From: an uncultured Tessaracoccus sp.
GTDB lineage: Bacteria > Actinomycetota > Actinomycetes > Propionibacteriales > Propionibacteriaceae
Reading direction: 5' to 3'
Assembly: GCF_947286155.1 (NCBI RefSeq)
Contig: NZ_CAMYPD010000050.1
Location: 1-16,732, forward strand
Length of the DNA stretch: 16,732 nucleotides
Part shown: positions 1 to 7,674 of the stretch, one piece after another
Layout of the letters: each line of letters starts with the position of its first letter
Position numbering within the stretch: the first letter of the stretch is position 1
Notes under the pieces: generated by a model
Told to the model about the DNA's origin: nothing
What the model saw: only the letters and a program-made list of their open reading frames with translations
Database searches by the model: none
Program-made: the position numbers and the translations under genes

Positions 1-39
1 TCTACGTCTCGTGGGCTCGGAGATGTGTATAAGAGACAG
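1..39. other. Illumina Nextera adapter at contig end (artefact)
   Basis: Bases 6-39 match the 34-nt Nextera read-2 transposase adapter. Bases 21-39 are the 19-bp Tn5 mosaic end AGATGTGTATAAGAGACAG, preceded by GTCTCGTGGGCTCGG. Bases 1-5 (TCTAC) would then be the tail of an i7 index; from memory they match the end of N712 (TCCTCTAC), but five bases are only suggestive. This is library-preparation sequence, not genome. Translating across it gives the familiar contaminant peptides MYKRQ on the plus strand and SYTHLRAHET on the minus strand. Genomic sequence begins at base 40. Confidence 0.98.
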
Positions 40-615
40 GTACAGGCCGGCGCTGCCCAGCCAGTTGCCGAACAGATTGCCGAAGCGGTGCTGGTGGCCG
101 TGCTCGTCGAGAGTGAGCCGGCGGTCGATGCGGAAGCCCATCCGGTTGAACAGCGGCTCGAGGTCTTTGATGGACGTGTAGTGCAGGTTGGGCGTGTCGA
201 ACCACTCGAACGGAAGGTCGCTGGAGATGGGCATCCGACCGCGCAGGATGCGTGCGCGGTTGCGCCAGACAACGAAGTTCGGCATCGACACGATGGCTTG
301 GTGCGCGATGCGTCGGATCTGGGAGAGCACCTCAGTCGGGCGGTGCACCGCCTGCAGCGTGCGCGAGAGGATGACGACGTCGAACGAGTCGTCGGCGAAT
401 TCGTCGAGCTGTTCGTCGATATCCAGCTCAATCACGCTCACACCGCTGCGGATCGCTGAGAGCACCTCGGAAGGTTCGATTTCGACGCCGAGCCCGGTGC
501 AGCCCTTATCGTGCAGGCGCAAGAGCAGCTCGCCGTCGCCGCAGCCGAGATCGAGCACGCGCGAGCGCTCTGGAACCAGTTGGGTGATGAGGTCGAAGTC
601 GGCGCGGGCAGTCAT
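40..615 (-). CDS. metW: MetW, methionine biosynthesis methyltransferase-fold protein (3' end lost)
   Basis: This is a class I SAM-methyltransferase-fold protein of the MetW family, which accompanies MetX in methionine biosynthesis. The ATG at 615-613 overlaps the metX stop as ATGA, implying translational coupling. 192 codons are readable before the frame meets the adapter at base 39. MetW is usually about 195-205 aa, so only a few residues are missing. Visible landmarks are the SAM-binding loop DLGCGDGELL (residues 22-31), the MetW-typical ILSRTLQAVHRP (82-93), PNFVVWRNR (112-120), and a segment around residues 129-150 containing LPFEWFDTPNLH. The family is known as a MetX partner, and in some bacteria MetX needs it for activity. 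Whether it methylates anything is not established from sequence. The C-terminal truncation is technical, not biological. Confidence 0.92.
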
Positions 616-1724
616 CGGCTCTCCCATGCTCGGTCGAGGAATGCGCGGATGGTGGCGTGGTAGTCGTCGATGTCGAGCAGAAACGAGTCGTGCCCCCACG
701 GCGACTGGATTTCTCGGAACGACACCGGTTGATGGGCACGCTCCAGGTGGCGGACGATGCGCCGCGAGTCCTTCGTCGAATACCGCCAGTCGGAATCGAA
801 GCTCATGATGAGGAAGGTCACCTGATACTGGCTCAAGCGGTCGAGAGCATCGTCGTCGGCGAACGCGTCGAAGTAGTCCATGGCGCGCGACAAGTAGAGG
901 TAGCTGAGCGCGTCGAAGCGCGACAGGAACTTCTCGCCCTGGTATTCCAGATAGCTTTCGACGGCGAAGTCGACGCCGAAGTTCTTCGTCAACTGCTGGT
1001 ACTGGGCTTGGCGTCCGAACTTCTCGCCGAATGCTTCCTCAGACAGATAGGTGATGTGCGCCATCATTCTCGCGACGGACAACCCGCGCGCAGGTGCGGT
1101 ATCGAGCTCATGAAACTGACCGTTGTGGAACTCTGGGTCGCGCATGATGGCTTGCCGGCCGACGGCGGAAAACGCAATGTTTTGCGCTGTCAGGCGCGAC
1201 GACGCAGCGATGATTATGGCGTTATCCGTGTCTTCTGGGTGGCGCAGCACCCAATCCAACACCTGCATGCCACCCAGCGAGCCCCCGACGAGCGCCGCCC
1301 AATGGCTGATGCCCAGGTGCTCCCCTAGCTTGCGGTGCACGGTGACAAAGTCGGAGACAGCGAGCAAGGGAAAATCGAGACCGTACGGTTTGCCCGTCGC
1401 AGGGTTGGTGGACGACGGCCCCGTCGTGCCCGAGCAGCCGCCGAGGAGATTGGCGGAGACGACGAACCAGCGGTCAGTATCGAGCGGCTTGCCGGGCCCA
1501 ATGAGGTTGTCCCACCAGCCGGGTTTCTCCTCCCCCGCGTGGTGCCCTGCTGCATGCGCGTCGCCGGTGAGTGCGTGGCACACGAAGACGGCGTTGCTGC
1601 GTGCCTCGTTCAGCGTGCCGTAGGTTTCGTAGGCGACGTCCACCTCAGTGAGTTCGACACCCGATGCAGTGCGCAGCGGGTGCCGAGAGTCATAGAGCCG
1701 GACGATGTTGGTTTCGACGATCAT
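612..1724 (-). CDS. metX: MetX, homoserine O-acyltransferase
   Basis: This alpha/beta-hydrolase enzyme O-acylates L-homoserine, the first committed step to methionine. At 370 aa it is full length for the family. The nucleophile elbow GGSLGG places the catalytic Ser at 149. SFDSDWRYS supplies the probable catalytic Asp at 312, and SPWGHDSFLL the His at 345. The conserved blocks HALTGDAHAAG (50-60) and NLLGGCSGTTGP (92-103) are present. The start ATG at 1724 is the first possible one, because tandem in-frame TGA codons lie seven nucleotides upstream; no strong ribosome binding site precedes it. metW overlaps its stop codon. The SDWRYS form and the metW partner recall proteobacterial MetX proteins, some of which use succinyl-CoA instead of acetyl-CoA. 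The acyl donor therefore should not be assumed. Confidence 0.95.
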   Translation of the reverse strand: MIVETNIVRLYDSRHPLRTASGVELTEVDVAYETYGTLNEARSNAVFVCHALTGDAHAAGHHAGEEKPGWWDNLIGPGKPLDTDRWFVVSANLLGGCSGTTGPSSTNPATGKPYGLDFPLLAVSDFVTVHRKLGEHLGISHWAALVGGSLGGMQVLDWVLRHPEDTDNAIIIAASSRLTAQNIAFSAVGRQAIMRDPEFHNGQFHELDTAPARGLSVARMMAHITYLSEEAFGEKFGRQAQYQQLTKNFGVDFAVESYLEYQGEKFLSRFDALSYLYLSRAMDYFDAFADDDALDRLSQYQVTFLIMSFDSDWRYSTKDSRRIVRHLERAHQPVSFREIQSPWGHDSFLLDIDDYHATIRAFLDRAWESR

Positions 1725-1776
1725 CGCCAGTCATCATCTCTCGAATCGGTGGCTGGCGCATCTCGGCCCACGAGGC

Positions 1777-2295
1777 TCACTGGGCGCTCGGTTGCTCGTC
1801 CCCGGCGAAGCGGTAATCGTCGTCGAGGGCATCTGGGAATTGGGCGTTCAGGAAGTCGAAGAAATTCATGATGGTGGTCACACCAACAGCGACGGCGTTC
1901 TCAAGCTGCTGGTCAGTGACACCTCGGTCGAAGTCGTGGGTGAAGTCGGCCACAAAGACGCAGTTGTCGTCTTCATCGGGGATGGTGATGGCTCTCGGAA
2001 AGAGCTGGTTGCCGTTCCATTCGTTGACCGTCTGGAAGGCGACACCGAGGTTGCTGACGTCGAGGCTCGGCCACCACCTGGCCTGCACATTGAGCGCGAT
2101 GTCCTCGTCGCCGGGCCCAGTGACCGTGAGCCAACAGGGGTGTCCGCCCTCGATGACCGCGGAGAGGAGCCCGTCTTCCTCTTCGAATTCAAGCTCCATG
2201 TTCTGCAGCGTTGCGACGAGGCGCTCGTGGGTGATCGGCGCGAGGGTGGCGGCGTCGTCGGCAAACTCAGGGTGGGGTGCAACGGCATCTGGCAT
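1777..2295 (-). CDS. YbjN-domain protein
   Basis: This is a 172-aa acidic, soluble protein of the YbjN family, which has a fold like type III secretion chaperones and no settled biochemical role. Family features are the small alpha/beta domain from about residue 20 to 155, with ALNVQARWWPSLD in the middle and a final helix containing TTIMNFFDFLNAQFP. The ATG at 2295 is chosen because AAGGAG lies seven bases upstream. A longer frame runs to 2469, but it crosses a strong hairpin and encodes low-complexity sequence. metX begins 52 bases downstream on the same strand, so co-transcription with metX-metW is possible, although no functional link is known. Confidence 0.85.
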   Translation of the reverse strand: MPDAVAPHPEFADDAATLAPITHERLVATLQNMELEFEEEDGLLSAVIEGGHPCWLTVTGPGDEDIALNVQARWWPSLDVSNLGVAFQTVNEWNGNQLFPRAITIPDEDDNCVFVADFTHDFDRGVTDQQLENAVAVGVTTIMNFFDFLNAQFPDALDDDYRFAGDEQPSAQ

Positions 2296-2335
2296 GGGAG
2301 TACTCCTTGTTGCTTGAACGTACCTTGCAACACAC

Positions 2336-2370
2336 AGTAGCGGGCACCCATGACTGCGGTGCCCGCTACT
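2336..2370 (-). terminator. Hairpin terminator downstream of the secreted nuclease gene
   Basis: A perfect 13-bp inverted repeat (AGTAGCGGGCACC at 2336-2348 and its complement at 2358-2370) encloses a 9-nt loop. It lies 19 nt past the stop codon of the minus-strand nuclease/phosphatase gene and about 40 nt before the YbjN ATG. No good T-tract follows, as is common in GC-rich actinomycetes, so it may act as a U-poor terminator or as a 3'-end stabiliser. Confidence 0.75.
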
Positions 2371-2389
2371 TGGTTGCGCTGTGCCGGGT

Positions 2390-3667
2390 TCAGACCCCAG
2401 TCTGTGGCAGATCAGGGCGCTCAGGTGAGGGACGCTTAGCGTCGTTCTGGTCGTCGTCGGATTCGTCACCCTGGGCGCTGCCCTTGAGCGTCACGTCGGC
2501 CCACACGAGGCGGTGGTCCGAGGTGGGGAACGGGTACTCCCCGGTGAGCCTCGACAGCGGGTCGGATTTCACCGGCCAGAACACGCCCGCATCGCTGACC
2601 TGCATGGTTTCGGCGTTGAACAACGTGTAGTCGACCCGGATGTTGCCGGGGCGCGGGTCGTCGTTGAAATCAGCGGTGTCGTACTTCGGGTCAGACTTAT
2701 GGCTGTCGTTCGCGCCACCTTGCTTCGCTGCCTCGACGGCGCCATCCGACGTCGGCTTTGGGTCCAGCACGAGGGGGTGATTCAGTAGCTGGTCGATAGA
2801 GCCGGGCATGGAGTCGCCGTCGTTGGGGTCGGAGTTGTAGTCGCCGAGGATTGTGAAGTGCGAACCGGCTTCGAGGCCGCCCTTGGTGCCCTTGTCGTCG
2901 TAGAGATAATCTGCCTTGCCGGAGATGTAGTCGGCCCAGATGCGGATCTCGTCGTTGTTGCGCCGCTTGTTGCGCTGTTCCGGGCCGTCGAAGGACGGCG
3001 GTGTCGGGTGTGCGGCGAGAACATGGAGCGTCTCGTCGCCTACTCGGACGGGGATGTCGGCGTGGGTCTTCGACGAGAGACGCACCTGCTCGACCTCGTC
3101 GGCGTCGAACCAGTTCTCGGGCATGACGTTGTCGGGCATGTCCTTCCACAGGAAGTTCTGGAAGGTGCGGATGTCGTCAGCCTTGATGGGGTACTTCGAG
3201 TACACGACGAAGCCGTATTGGCCGGGGAACATGCCGAAGCCCCAGGCGTCGTCCGGGCCGCCGACCTCGCCGTCGTTGTTGAGATCCAAGCCAGACGGCA
3301 CGCCGGTGTTGACCGGGCCGCTCCAGGCATACGGGTAGGTGACCGGGTCGGCACCGTGCTGCGAGACCTCGAGGTAGTTCGTGCGGAACAGGTCTTGGGC
3401 CGTGCCGTTCTCGTCGTAGTCGAACTCGTTGACCAGGATGATGTCGGGGTTCGCGCGCTGAATAGTTTCAGCAGCATTGCGTGCCTGCTCGTTGTCGCCG
3501 TTGCTGAGGTGCTGGATGAGCTCGCCTTCGGCGGAGCGATTCAGGCTGGCATTGAAGGTGGCGATGCGGAGGGACGAGGGTGCGGACTCATCCGCTTGAG
3601 CCGTGCTGGCGAGGCCGCTGGCCACCAACAACGTGGTGAACACGGGGGCCACGATGCGTTTGAACAT
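2390..3667 (-). CDS. Secreted endonuclease/exonuclease/phosphatase-family protein with terminal LPQTG
   Basis: This is a 425-aa exported hydrolase of the DNase I/inositol-phosphatase (EEP) superfamily; its substrate (nucleic acid or phosphoester) is unknown. The ATG at 3667 has AAGGAG seven bases upstream and opens a signal peptide (MFKRIVAPVF... cleaved near TAQA, residue 25). EEP landmarks are NEFDYD (metal-binding E81), AAHPTPP (H220), GDYNSD (D276, N278), VDYTLFN (D346) and SDHR (D384, H385). Residues 128-139 (DLNNDGEVGGPD) match an EF-hand/dockerin calcium loop. The tail from about residue 396 is acidic and proline-rich, like a cell-wall spacer, and ends DLPQTGV-stop. The sortase motif is thus present, but the hydrophobic segment and basic tail that should follow are absent in all three frames. 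The product is probably released rather than wall-anchored. It is a monocistronic gene ended by the hairpin at 2336-2370. Confidence 0.88.
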   Translation of the reverse strand: MFKRIVAPVFTTLLVASGLASTAQADESAPSSLRIATFNASLNRSAEGELIQHLSNGDNEQARNAAETIQRANPDIILVNEFDYDENGTAQDLFRTNYLEVSQHGADPVTYPYAWSGPVNTGVPSGLDLNNDGEVGGPDDAWGFGMFPGQYGFVVYSKYPIKADDIRTFQNFLWKDMPDNVMPENWFDADEVEQVRLSSKTHADIPVRVGDETLHVLAAHPTPPSFDGPEQRNKRRNNDEIRIWADYISGKADYLYDDKGTKGGLEAGSHFTILGDYNSDPNDGDSMPGSIDQLLNHPLVLDPKPTSDGAVEAAKQGGANDSHKSDPKYDTADFNDDPRPGNIRVDYTLFNAETMQVSDAGVFWPVKSDPLSRLTGEYPFPTSDHRLVWADVTLKGSAQGDESDDDQNDAKRPSPERPDLPQTGV

Positions 3668-3779
3668 AGATAAACTCCTTGGATCGATGCCCCAGACAAT
3701 AAAGGCACGGGCGGTGCAACTGGCTGGCTGCTGGGGTAAACGTTGAGCAAACAACGAGCAACACGTGCCCATTACTCGC

Positions 3780-6380
3780 CTACGTGATGCTCGTGAGTTC
3801 CACTCGACGTGCCTTGCCCACCTGCTGATAGCGATCTGGTTGGCACGTCATCAGGATGATTTGCGCGTGCTGGCCGACTTGCCCCAGCGCCAACCCCAGA
3901 GCACGCAACCGCTGGGGATCCGAAAAGCCGAGAGCGTCGTCGATGATGACCGGAGCTCCCTCATCTGGGGAGACGAGATTCGCACAGGTGAGCCTGCCCA
4001 GAAGCGCGAGTTGCTCCTGCGCGCCGCCGGACAGCTGGCTGAACGCGACGGTACGCCCGTCGAGTGTGCGCGAGACGATGTTGAGCTCGGGGTCGATCTC
4101 TACCTGCACATCCTTCCCGAACACCACTTTGGCCAGCGATTCTAGGCGCTCCTTGAACGGTTCCACGTAGCGTTCTTGGGCGGCGCTTCGATGTCGAAGC
4201 CATACCTCACGCAGCAGTTTCGCTGCCGATGCCGCACGGTGCAGCCGCGCATGCTCATCGACGGCTGCCTCGAGTTCGGCCCTGGCCTCGACGAGGGCGT
4301 CAAAGAGGCCGAGGCGGGCACGATCGTCGATGAGGGCGCCCAGCTCCGTGAGCCGCGACTTCGCATCGTTCAGCTGCTCGGAGGCCGAAGCATGATTGCC
4401 TTCGGCGTTCGCAAGCCACATGCGCACGGTGTCGACGTCGGCATCGTCGAACTTACTTTGCGCAGCGTCACGCGCGGCGGTTGCTTCCGTTACGGCGCCT
4501 TGGGCTTGCGTGGCCTCCTCGTCGAGGACGGCATCGGCTTTGGCAACGCGGTCTTGGGCTAGCCGCTGCTGGTGCAGCTCGAACGCCGCCTGGCGGGACC
4601 CCACAGCACTCGCCGTCTTCTCGTACGCCAACGCCGCAGCGTGTGCCGAAGCCTCGCGCGCGGTGAGCGCCGTTGCGGAGGTATCTCGTTGCTGTTGGGC
4701 TTCGTCGCGACGCTGCCCGGCACGGATGTAGGCGTCCTCGAGTTCCGGGATGGGTGCTTCAGGAGCTGGCTCCTCCCCCATCGTGGCCTGCAGCGCCGCC
4801 ACCTCGTGCTCGAGATCGGTGATCGATGCGCCGTCGAGAAGGTGTTCCAACGCAACCGATGCGCGCTCCAGTGCCAACGACGCGTCGTGGCGGGCGGCTG
4901 CAGCATCCTTCGCATCATCGATTGTCGCGACGGAGAGTTCGTCGAACGCCCGATGCAACGCGGCGGTGGCCTCTGCGAGGCGGGTGCGTTCCTCGTCGGG
5001 AGATTTACCCGGCCGGACCTCCACGGTGAGCACATCGTCGACGTGTATTCGTACGGGTTCGAGCACCGGGCGAACGACGTGCGCGCTCTGCTCCAGCGAT
5101 TCGTCGTCGAGTTGCACTGGCTGTTGACCATGCACGTCGACGGTAACGAGCGCGGCTGCAGCCTCGCTGGCTGCCGTGGCGGCGTCGAGGTTGGCCTGCA
5201 GCGTGACGAGGCGAACGACGGCCGCGTCATCGATGTGGTTCGCATCGAGTACGGCCGCAGCCCGTGTGCGGATGGCGTCGGCTTCGCGTACTTCAGCGAG
5301 GCGCTTGGTGAGGAGCTCACGCTGAGCGATGCTGCGGGCATGGAGCAGGCGTTGCTCGGCGTGCTCTTGTTCAGCCTGGGCCTCATCGAGGTGCCGTTGC
5401 AGGGCATTGAGCTCCGCTTCGGTTTCTGCATGCGCCTGCACAGCCGCGTCGCGTTCTTCTAACAACTGCGCCAGATGCACACGCTGTGCTTGCAACTCAT
5501 GCTCGTCTTCCGTTAGCCGCTGGACGCTCAGTCGTCGACTGGATTGAGCATCCAGTACATGCTGCAAGGCTGATTGCGCTGAGGTGAGCTTCGACGCTGC
5601 TGAGCGCAGTGCGTCCTCTGCTGCCTCGGCGGCATCGGCTTGTTGCTGAAACTCGGTGACCTCTTCTGCGCTGTGGGCCTGTTGCTTTGTTAGGTCCGTG
5701 ATGCGCTCAGCCACCAATGCGTGTTCATCGGTGAGCTGCTGCATGTGGGTGCTCGCCGACTGAGCTGCATCGAGCGCTTCCTGCGCCTCGTTAACGCGTG
5801 CCTCGGCAGCGGCATAACTGCCTGTTGGCTTCCCCGTCGGGGTGAAATAGCGCAAGAACTCCTCGTCGATACGGCGGAGCATCAGGTCGTCGCTCTCCGA
5901 CGGGCTCTCGTCTCCGAGCGCGCTCTGCAACGATCGCAAATTGACGAGCTGCGGCTGGCGCAGGGATTCTCCTTGGCGGCTCTCCAATGCGTCGAGCAGA
6001 GCCACGTCGGTGGTCTCGTTGAGAATGGCGAGGTAGCGCTCGTGTGCTTCCCTGCCCGAGAGCTGTTCCGGTTTGGGCTCGATGACGTGAAGTTCCGTGA
6101 GGGGCTTCTTCAGCCAGCGCTTGCGGTACGTCAGGCGATACTTCCCCGTGCTCACATCGACTTCTGCCTCGGGGCCAGCATCGAGCCCGACGGTTTGTAC
6201 CTCCTTTACGGCACTCTTCTTCGTGCTATCCAGCTCCGTACGAAGCAGGCGAAGCGCCTCCGCCACCGACGACTTACCTACCTCATTCGGGCCAGCGACG
6301 ACGGTGATGTGCTCGTCGAACTCGATGGTGCGCTCGACGATGCCTCGGTAGTTGCGCAGCGTGATGGCATGCAGCTTCAT
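3780..6380 (-). CDS. SbcC/YhaN-like SMC-type ATPase
   Basis: This is an 866-aa ABC/SMC-like ATPase that probably works with the metallophosphoesterase encoded just upstream in an SbcCD/Rad50-Mre11-like DNA-processing complex. The N-terminus starts MKLHAITLRNYRGI and carries Walker A GPNEVGKS (30-37). The C-terminal lobe has the ABC signature LSGGAQEQ (783-790) and Walker B VIIDDA (811-816), with Asp at the usual catalytic Glu position. Between them are two long Ala/Glu/Gln-rich coiled-coil stretches (roughly 190-390 and 480-720), separated by a short beta-rich segment near 400-455 (RIHVDDVLTVEVRPGKS). No CxxC zinc-hook motif is present; the only cysteines are in the C-terminal lobe. This architecture fits YhaN better than SbcC (SbcC is usually over 1000 aa). 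The ATG at 6380 overlaps the partner's stop as ATGA and has AGGAGG upstream. Confidence 0.88.
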   Translation of the reverse strand: MKLHAITLRNYRGIVERTIEFDEHITVVAGPNEVGKSSVAEALRLLRTELDSTKKSAVKEVQTVGLDAGPEAEVDVSTGKYRLTYRKRWLKKPLTELHVIEPKPEQLSGREAHERYLAILNETTDVALLDALESRQGESLRQPQLVNLRSLQSALGDESPSESDDLMLRRIDEEFLRYFTPTGKPTGSYAAAEARVNEAQEALDAAQSASTHMQQLTDEHALVAERITDLTKQQAHSAEEVTEFQQQADAAEAAEDALRSAASKLTSAQSALQHVLDAQSSRRLSVQRLTEDEHELQAQRVHLAQLLEERDAAVQAHAETEAELNALQRHLDEAQAEQEHAEQRLLHARSIAQRELLTKRLAEVREADAIRTRAAAVLDANHIDDAAVVRLVTLQANLDAATAASEAAAALVTVDVHGQQPVQLDDESLEQSAHVVRPVLEPVRIHVDDVLTVEVRPGKSPDEERTRLAEATAALHRAFDELSVATIDDAKDAAAARHDASLALERASVALEHLLDGASITDLEHEVAALQATMGEEPAPEAPIPELEDAYIRAGQRRDEAQQQRDTSATALTAREASAHAAALAYEKTASAVGSRQAAFELHQQRLAQDRVAKADAVLDEEATQAQGAVTEATAARDAAQSKFDDADVDTVRMWLANAEGNHASASEQLNDAKSRLTELGALIDDRARLGLFDALVEARAELEAAVDEHARLHRAASAAKLLREVWLRHRSAAQERYVEPFKERLESLAKVVFGKDVQVEIDPELNIVSRTLDGRTVAFSQLSGGAQEQLALLGRLTCANLVSPDEGAPVIIDDALGFSDPQRLRALGLALGQVGQHAQIILMTCQPDRYQQVGKARRVELTSIT

Positions 6381-7507
6381 CGCGCACCTCCTGCGAAGCG
6401 GTACAGCAAGCTGAGGGCGTCGTGTGCTGCCCCCGCGTCGTCATCGTCGTCGCTGGAAGCACGTTGGATGAGTTCCTGCAGCGCGTCGTCGGCAAACCCG
6501 GTGAGGCCGAGGTCGGAGAAGTCGGCATCGTCAGGAATCACCGCTAGGTCGTTGTGGCGTTCCCAGATACTGAGTTTTGCGAAGAGATGCGCGAGATCGT
6601 CGAGTGCCGCTTCGAGCTGTGCATGCTGCACCGTTGTGATGGAACCGGACAGCCGTAGCCACACCGCAGTGCGGGACTTGTGCGCGACGCGCTCCAGGCG
6701 TCGGGTGAGGGCCTCCACGTCGGCGCCGGAGCCGAGGGTGGCTTCCACAACGAGAAACTGCCACTGCCCGACGTGCAACGTCTCAACGTTGATTCCGTCT
6801 GGCTGCACCTCGACCAGCAGCACGTTGCCCGGATCTGGCTCGCGTCGGCTCGTGACCTCGGGTGTGCCGGGGTACCAAATGCCGTCGGCCACTTGAGTGG
6901 TGGAGTGCTTGTCTCCCACCGCGACGAAGTGGATCAAGCCATCGTCCAGCGCCTGAGTGAGCCGTGGGACGTCGAAGGTGGAGGGCTCGTCCGGGTCTGG
7001 GTTGAGGGTTGACGCTGCCCCGTGTCCGGCGAGCACGCGGACAACGCTGCCCGACGGTAGCTCGAGGCCGTCGATAGCCTCGCCCAGGAGATCTGTGAGC
7101 GGGCGTTTGGACTTCCAAGGCGCTCCCACAACTTCGACGCCCTCGCGCACCGCGAACGGCTCGCCGCTGCGAAGGACGTGAACGTGACTGGGACAACGCT
7201 GTTGGAACGCCTGCGAGTTATAGATGGAGGAAGCATCAAGTGGATCATGGTTGCCGGGAACCAGCACCAGAGGAACAGCGATGGCGCGCATGGCTTCAAA
7301 GGCCTGCGCCAGCACTCGTCGATCGAGTTGATTTGATTCGAACACGTCGCCGCATACGACGACGAACTCAGCACCGTGTTCGTCAGCCAACGCCCCGATG
7401 TGCCGCACAGCCTCGAACCGGGCCTCCAGGTAGCGTGGGCGTGCCTGTTCGTCGAGATAATGCGCGGTCATGCCGAGCTGCCAATCGCCTGTTGCGATGA
7501 ACTTCAC
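6377..7507 (-). CDS. SbcD/YhaO-like metallophosphoesterase (DNA exonuclease subunit)
   Basis: This 376-aa calcineurin-like phosphoesterase resembles SbcD/Mre11/YhaO and is predicted to be the nuclease partner of the adjacent ATPase. The GTG at 7507 is the start because GAGGAGG lies six bases upstream; a longer ATG frame to 7612 adds a basic, unconserved extension. Motifs in order are TGDWQLG (D8), VVCGDVFES (D54), VPGNHD (N87, H88, D89), LAGHG (H162) and VGDKH (D199, H201). Canonical Mre11/SbcD has DxH in motif I and GHxH in the last motif. Here Gln10 replaces the first His and Asp199 replaces the His of GHxH. I recall DWQLG-type motifs in other actinobacterial homologues, so this looks like a subfamily feature rather than decay. 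The C-terminal 120 residues (capping or partner-binding region) end with an Asp-rich stretch (353-357). Confidence 0.88.
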   Translation of the reverse strand: MKFIATGDWQLGMTAHYLDEQARPRYLEARFEAVRHIGALADEHGAEFVVVCGDVFESNQLDRRVLAQAFEAMRAIAVPLVLVPGNHDPLDASSIYNSQAFQQRCPSHVHVLRSGEPFAVREGVEVVGAPWKSKRPLTDLLGEAIDGLELPSGSVVRVLAGHGAASTLNPDPDEPSTFDVPRLTQALDDGLIHFVAVGDKHSTTQVADGIWYPGTPEVTSRREPDPGNVLLVEVQPDGINVETLHVGQWQFLVVEATLGSGADVEALTRRLERVAHKSRTAVWLRLSGSITTVQHAQLEAALDDLAHLFAKLSIWERHNDLAVIPDDADFSDLGLTGFADDALQELIQRASSDDDDDAGAAHDALSLLYRFAGGAR

Positions 7508-7525
7508 GGGCCGCCTCCTCGCAGA

Positions 7526-7554
7526 GCTATATCGATTGCTTGGAAGCTTAACAA
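7526..7554 (-). promoter_or_regulatory. Candidate promoter of the metallophosphoesterase-ATPase operon
   Basis: On the minus strand a TTGTTA (-35 like, 7554-7549) is followed after exactly 17 bases by TATAGC (-10 like, 7531-7526). Each matches the consensus at four of six positions. Transcription would begin near 7519, leaving a very short leader that starts at or inside the ribosome binding site (7520-7514). This is a pattern match only, with no experimental support. Confidence 0.3.
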
Positions 7555-7674
7555 CTGCCTCTGACAATTCCTGGCGATGGCCGCGGGCGTGCTTGTGGCG
7601 ACCCGGCTGCAACAGTCATCGAGGGGCTTCCTAGCATGTCGGGGGAACAGCATGACGAGCAGGAGGTAGGCCAA

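Noticed and set aside
21..39. 19-bp Tn5 mosaic end suggesting a transposon end
   Set aside because: It is joined to the Nextera adapter at the very edge of the contig, has no transposase or second end, and is explained fully by library preparation.
1725..1758. Inverted repeat CGCCAG...CTGGCG before metX as an attenuator or riboswitch
   Set aside because: Six base pairs around a 22-nt loop in a 52-bp gap is weak, and no SAM-riboswitch core is present.
5721..6896. Long plus-strand open frame (391 codons) across the ATPase/phosphoesterase operon
   Set aside because: It is antisense to two well-supported genes with clear motifs; its translation is biased and shows no recognisable domain. Other long antisense frames (2858-3673, 4572-5462, 13115-14086) fail for the same reason.
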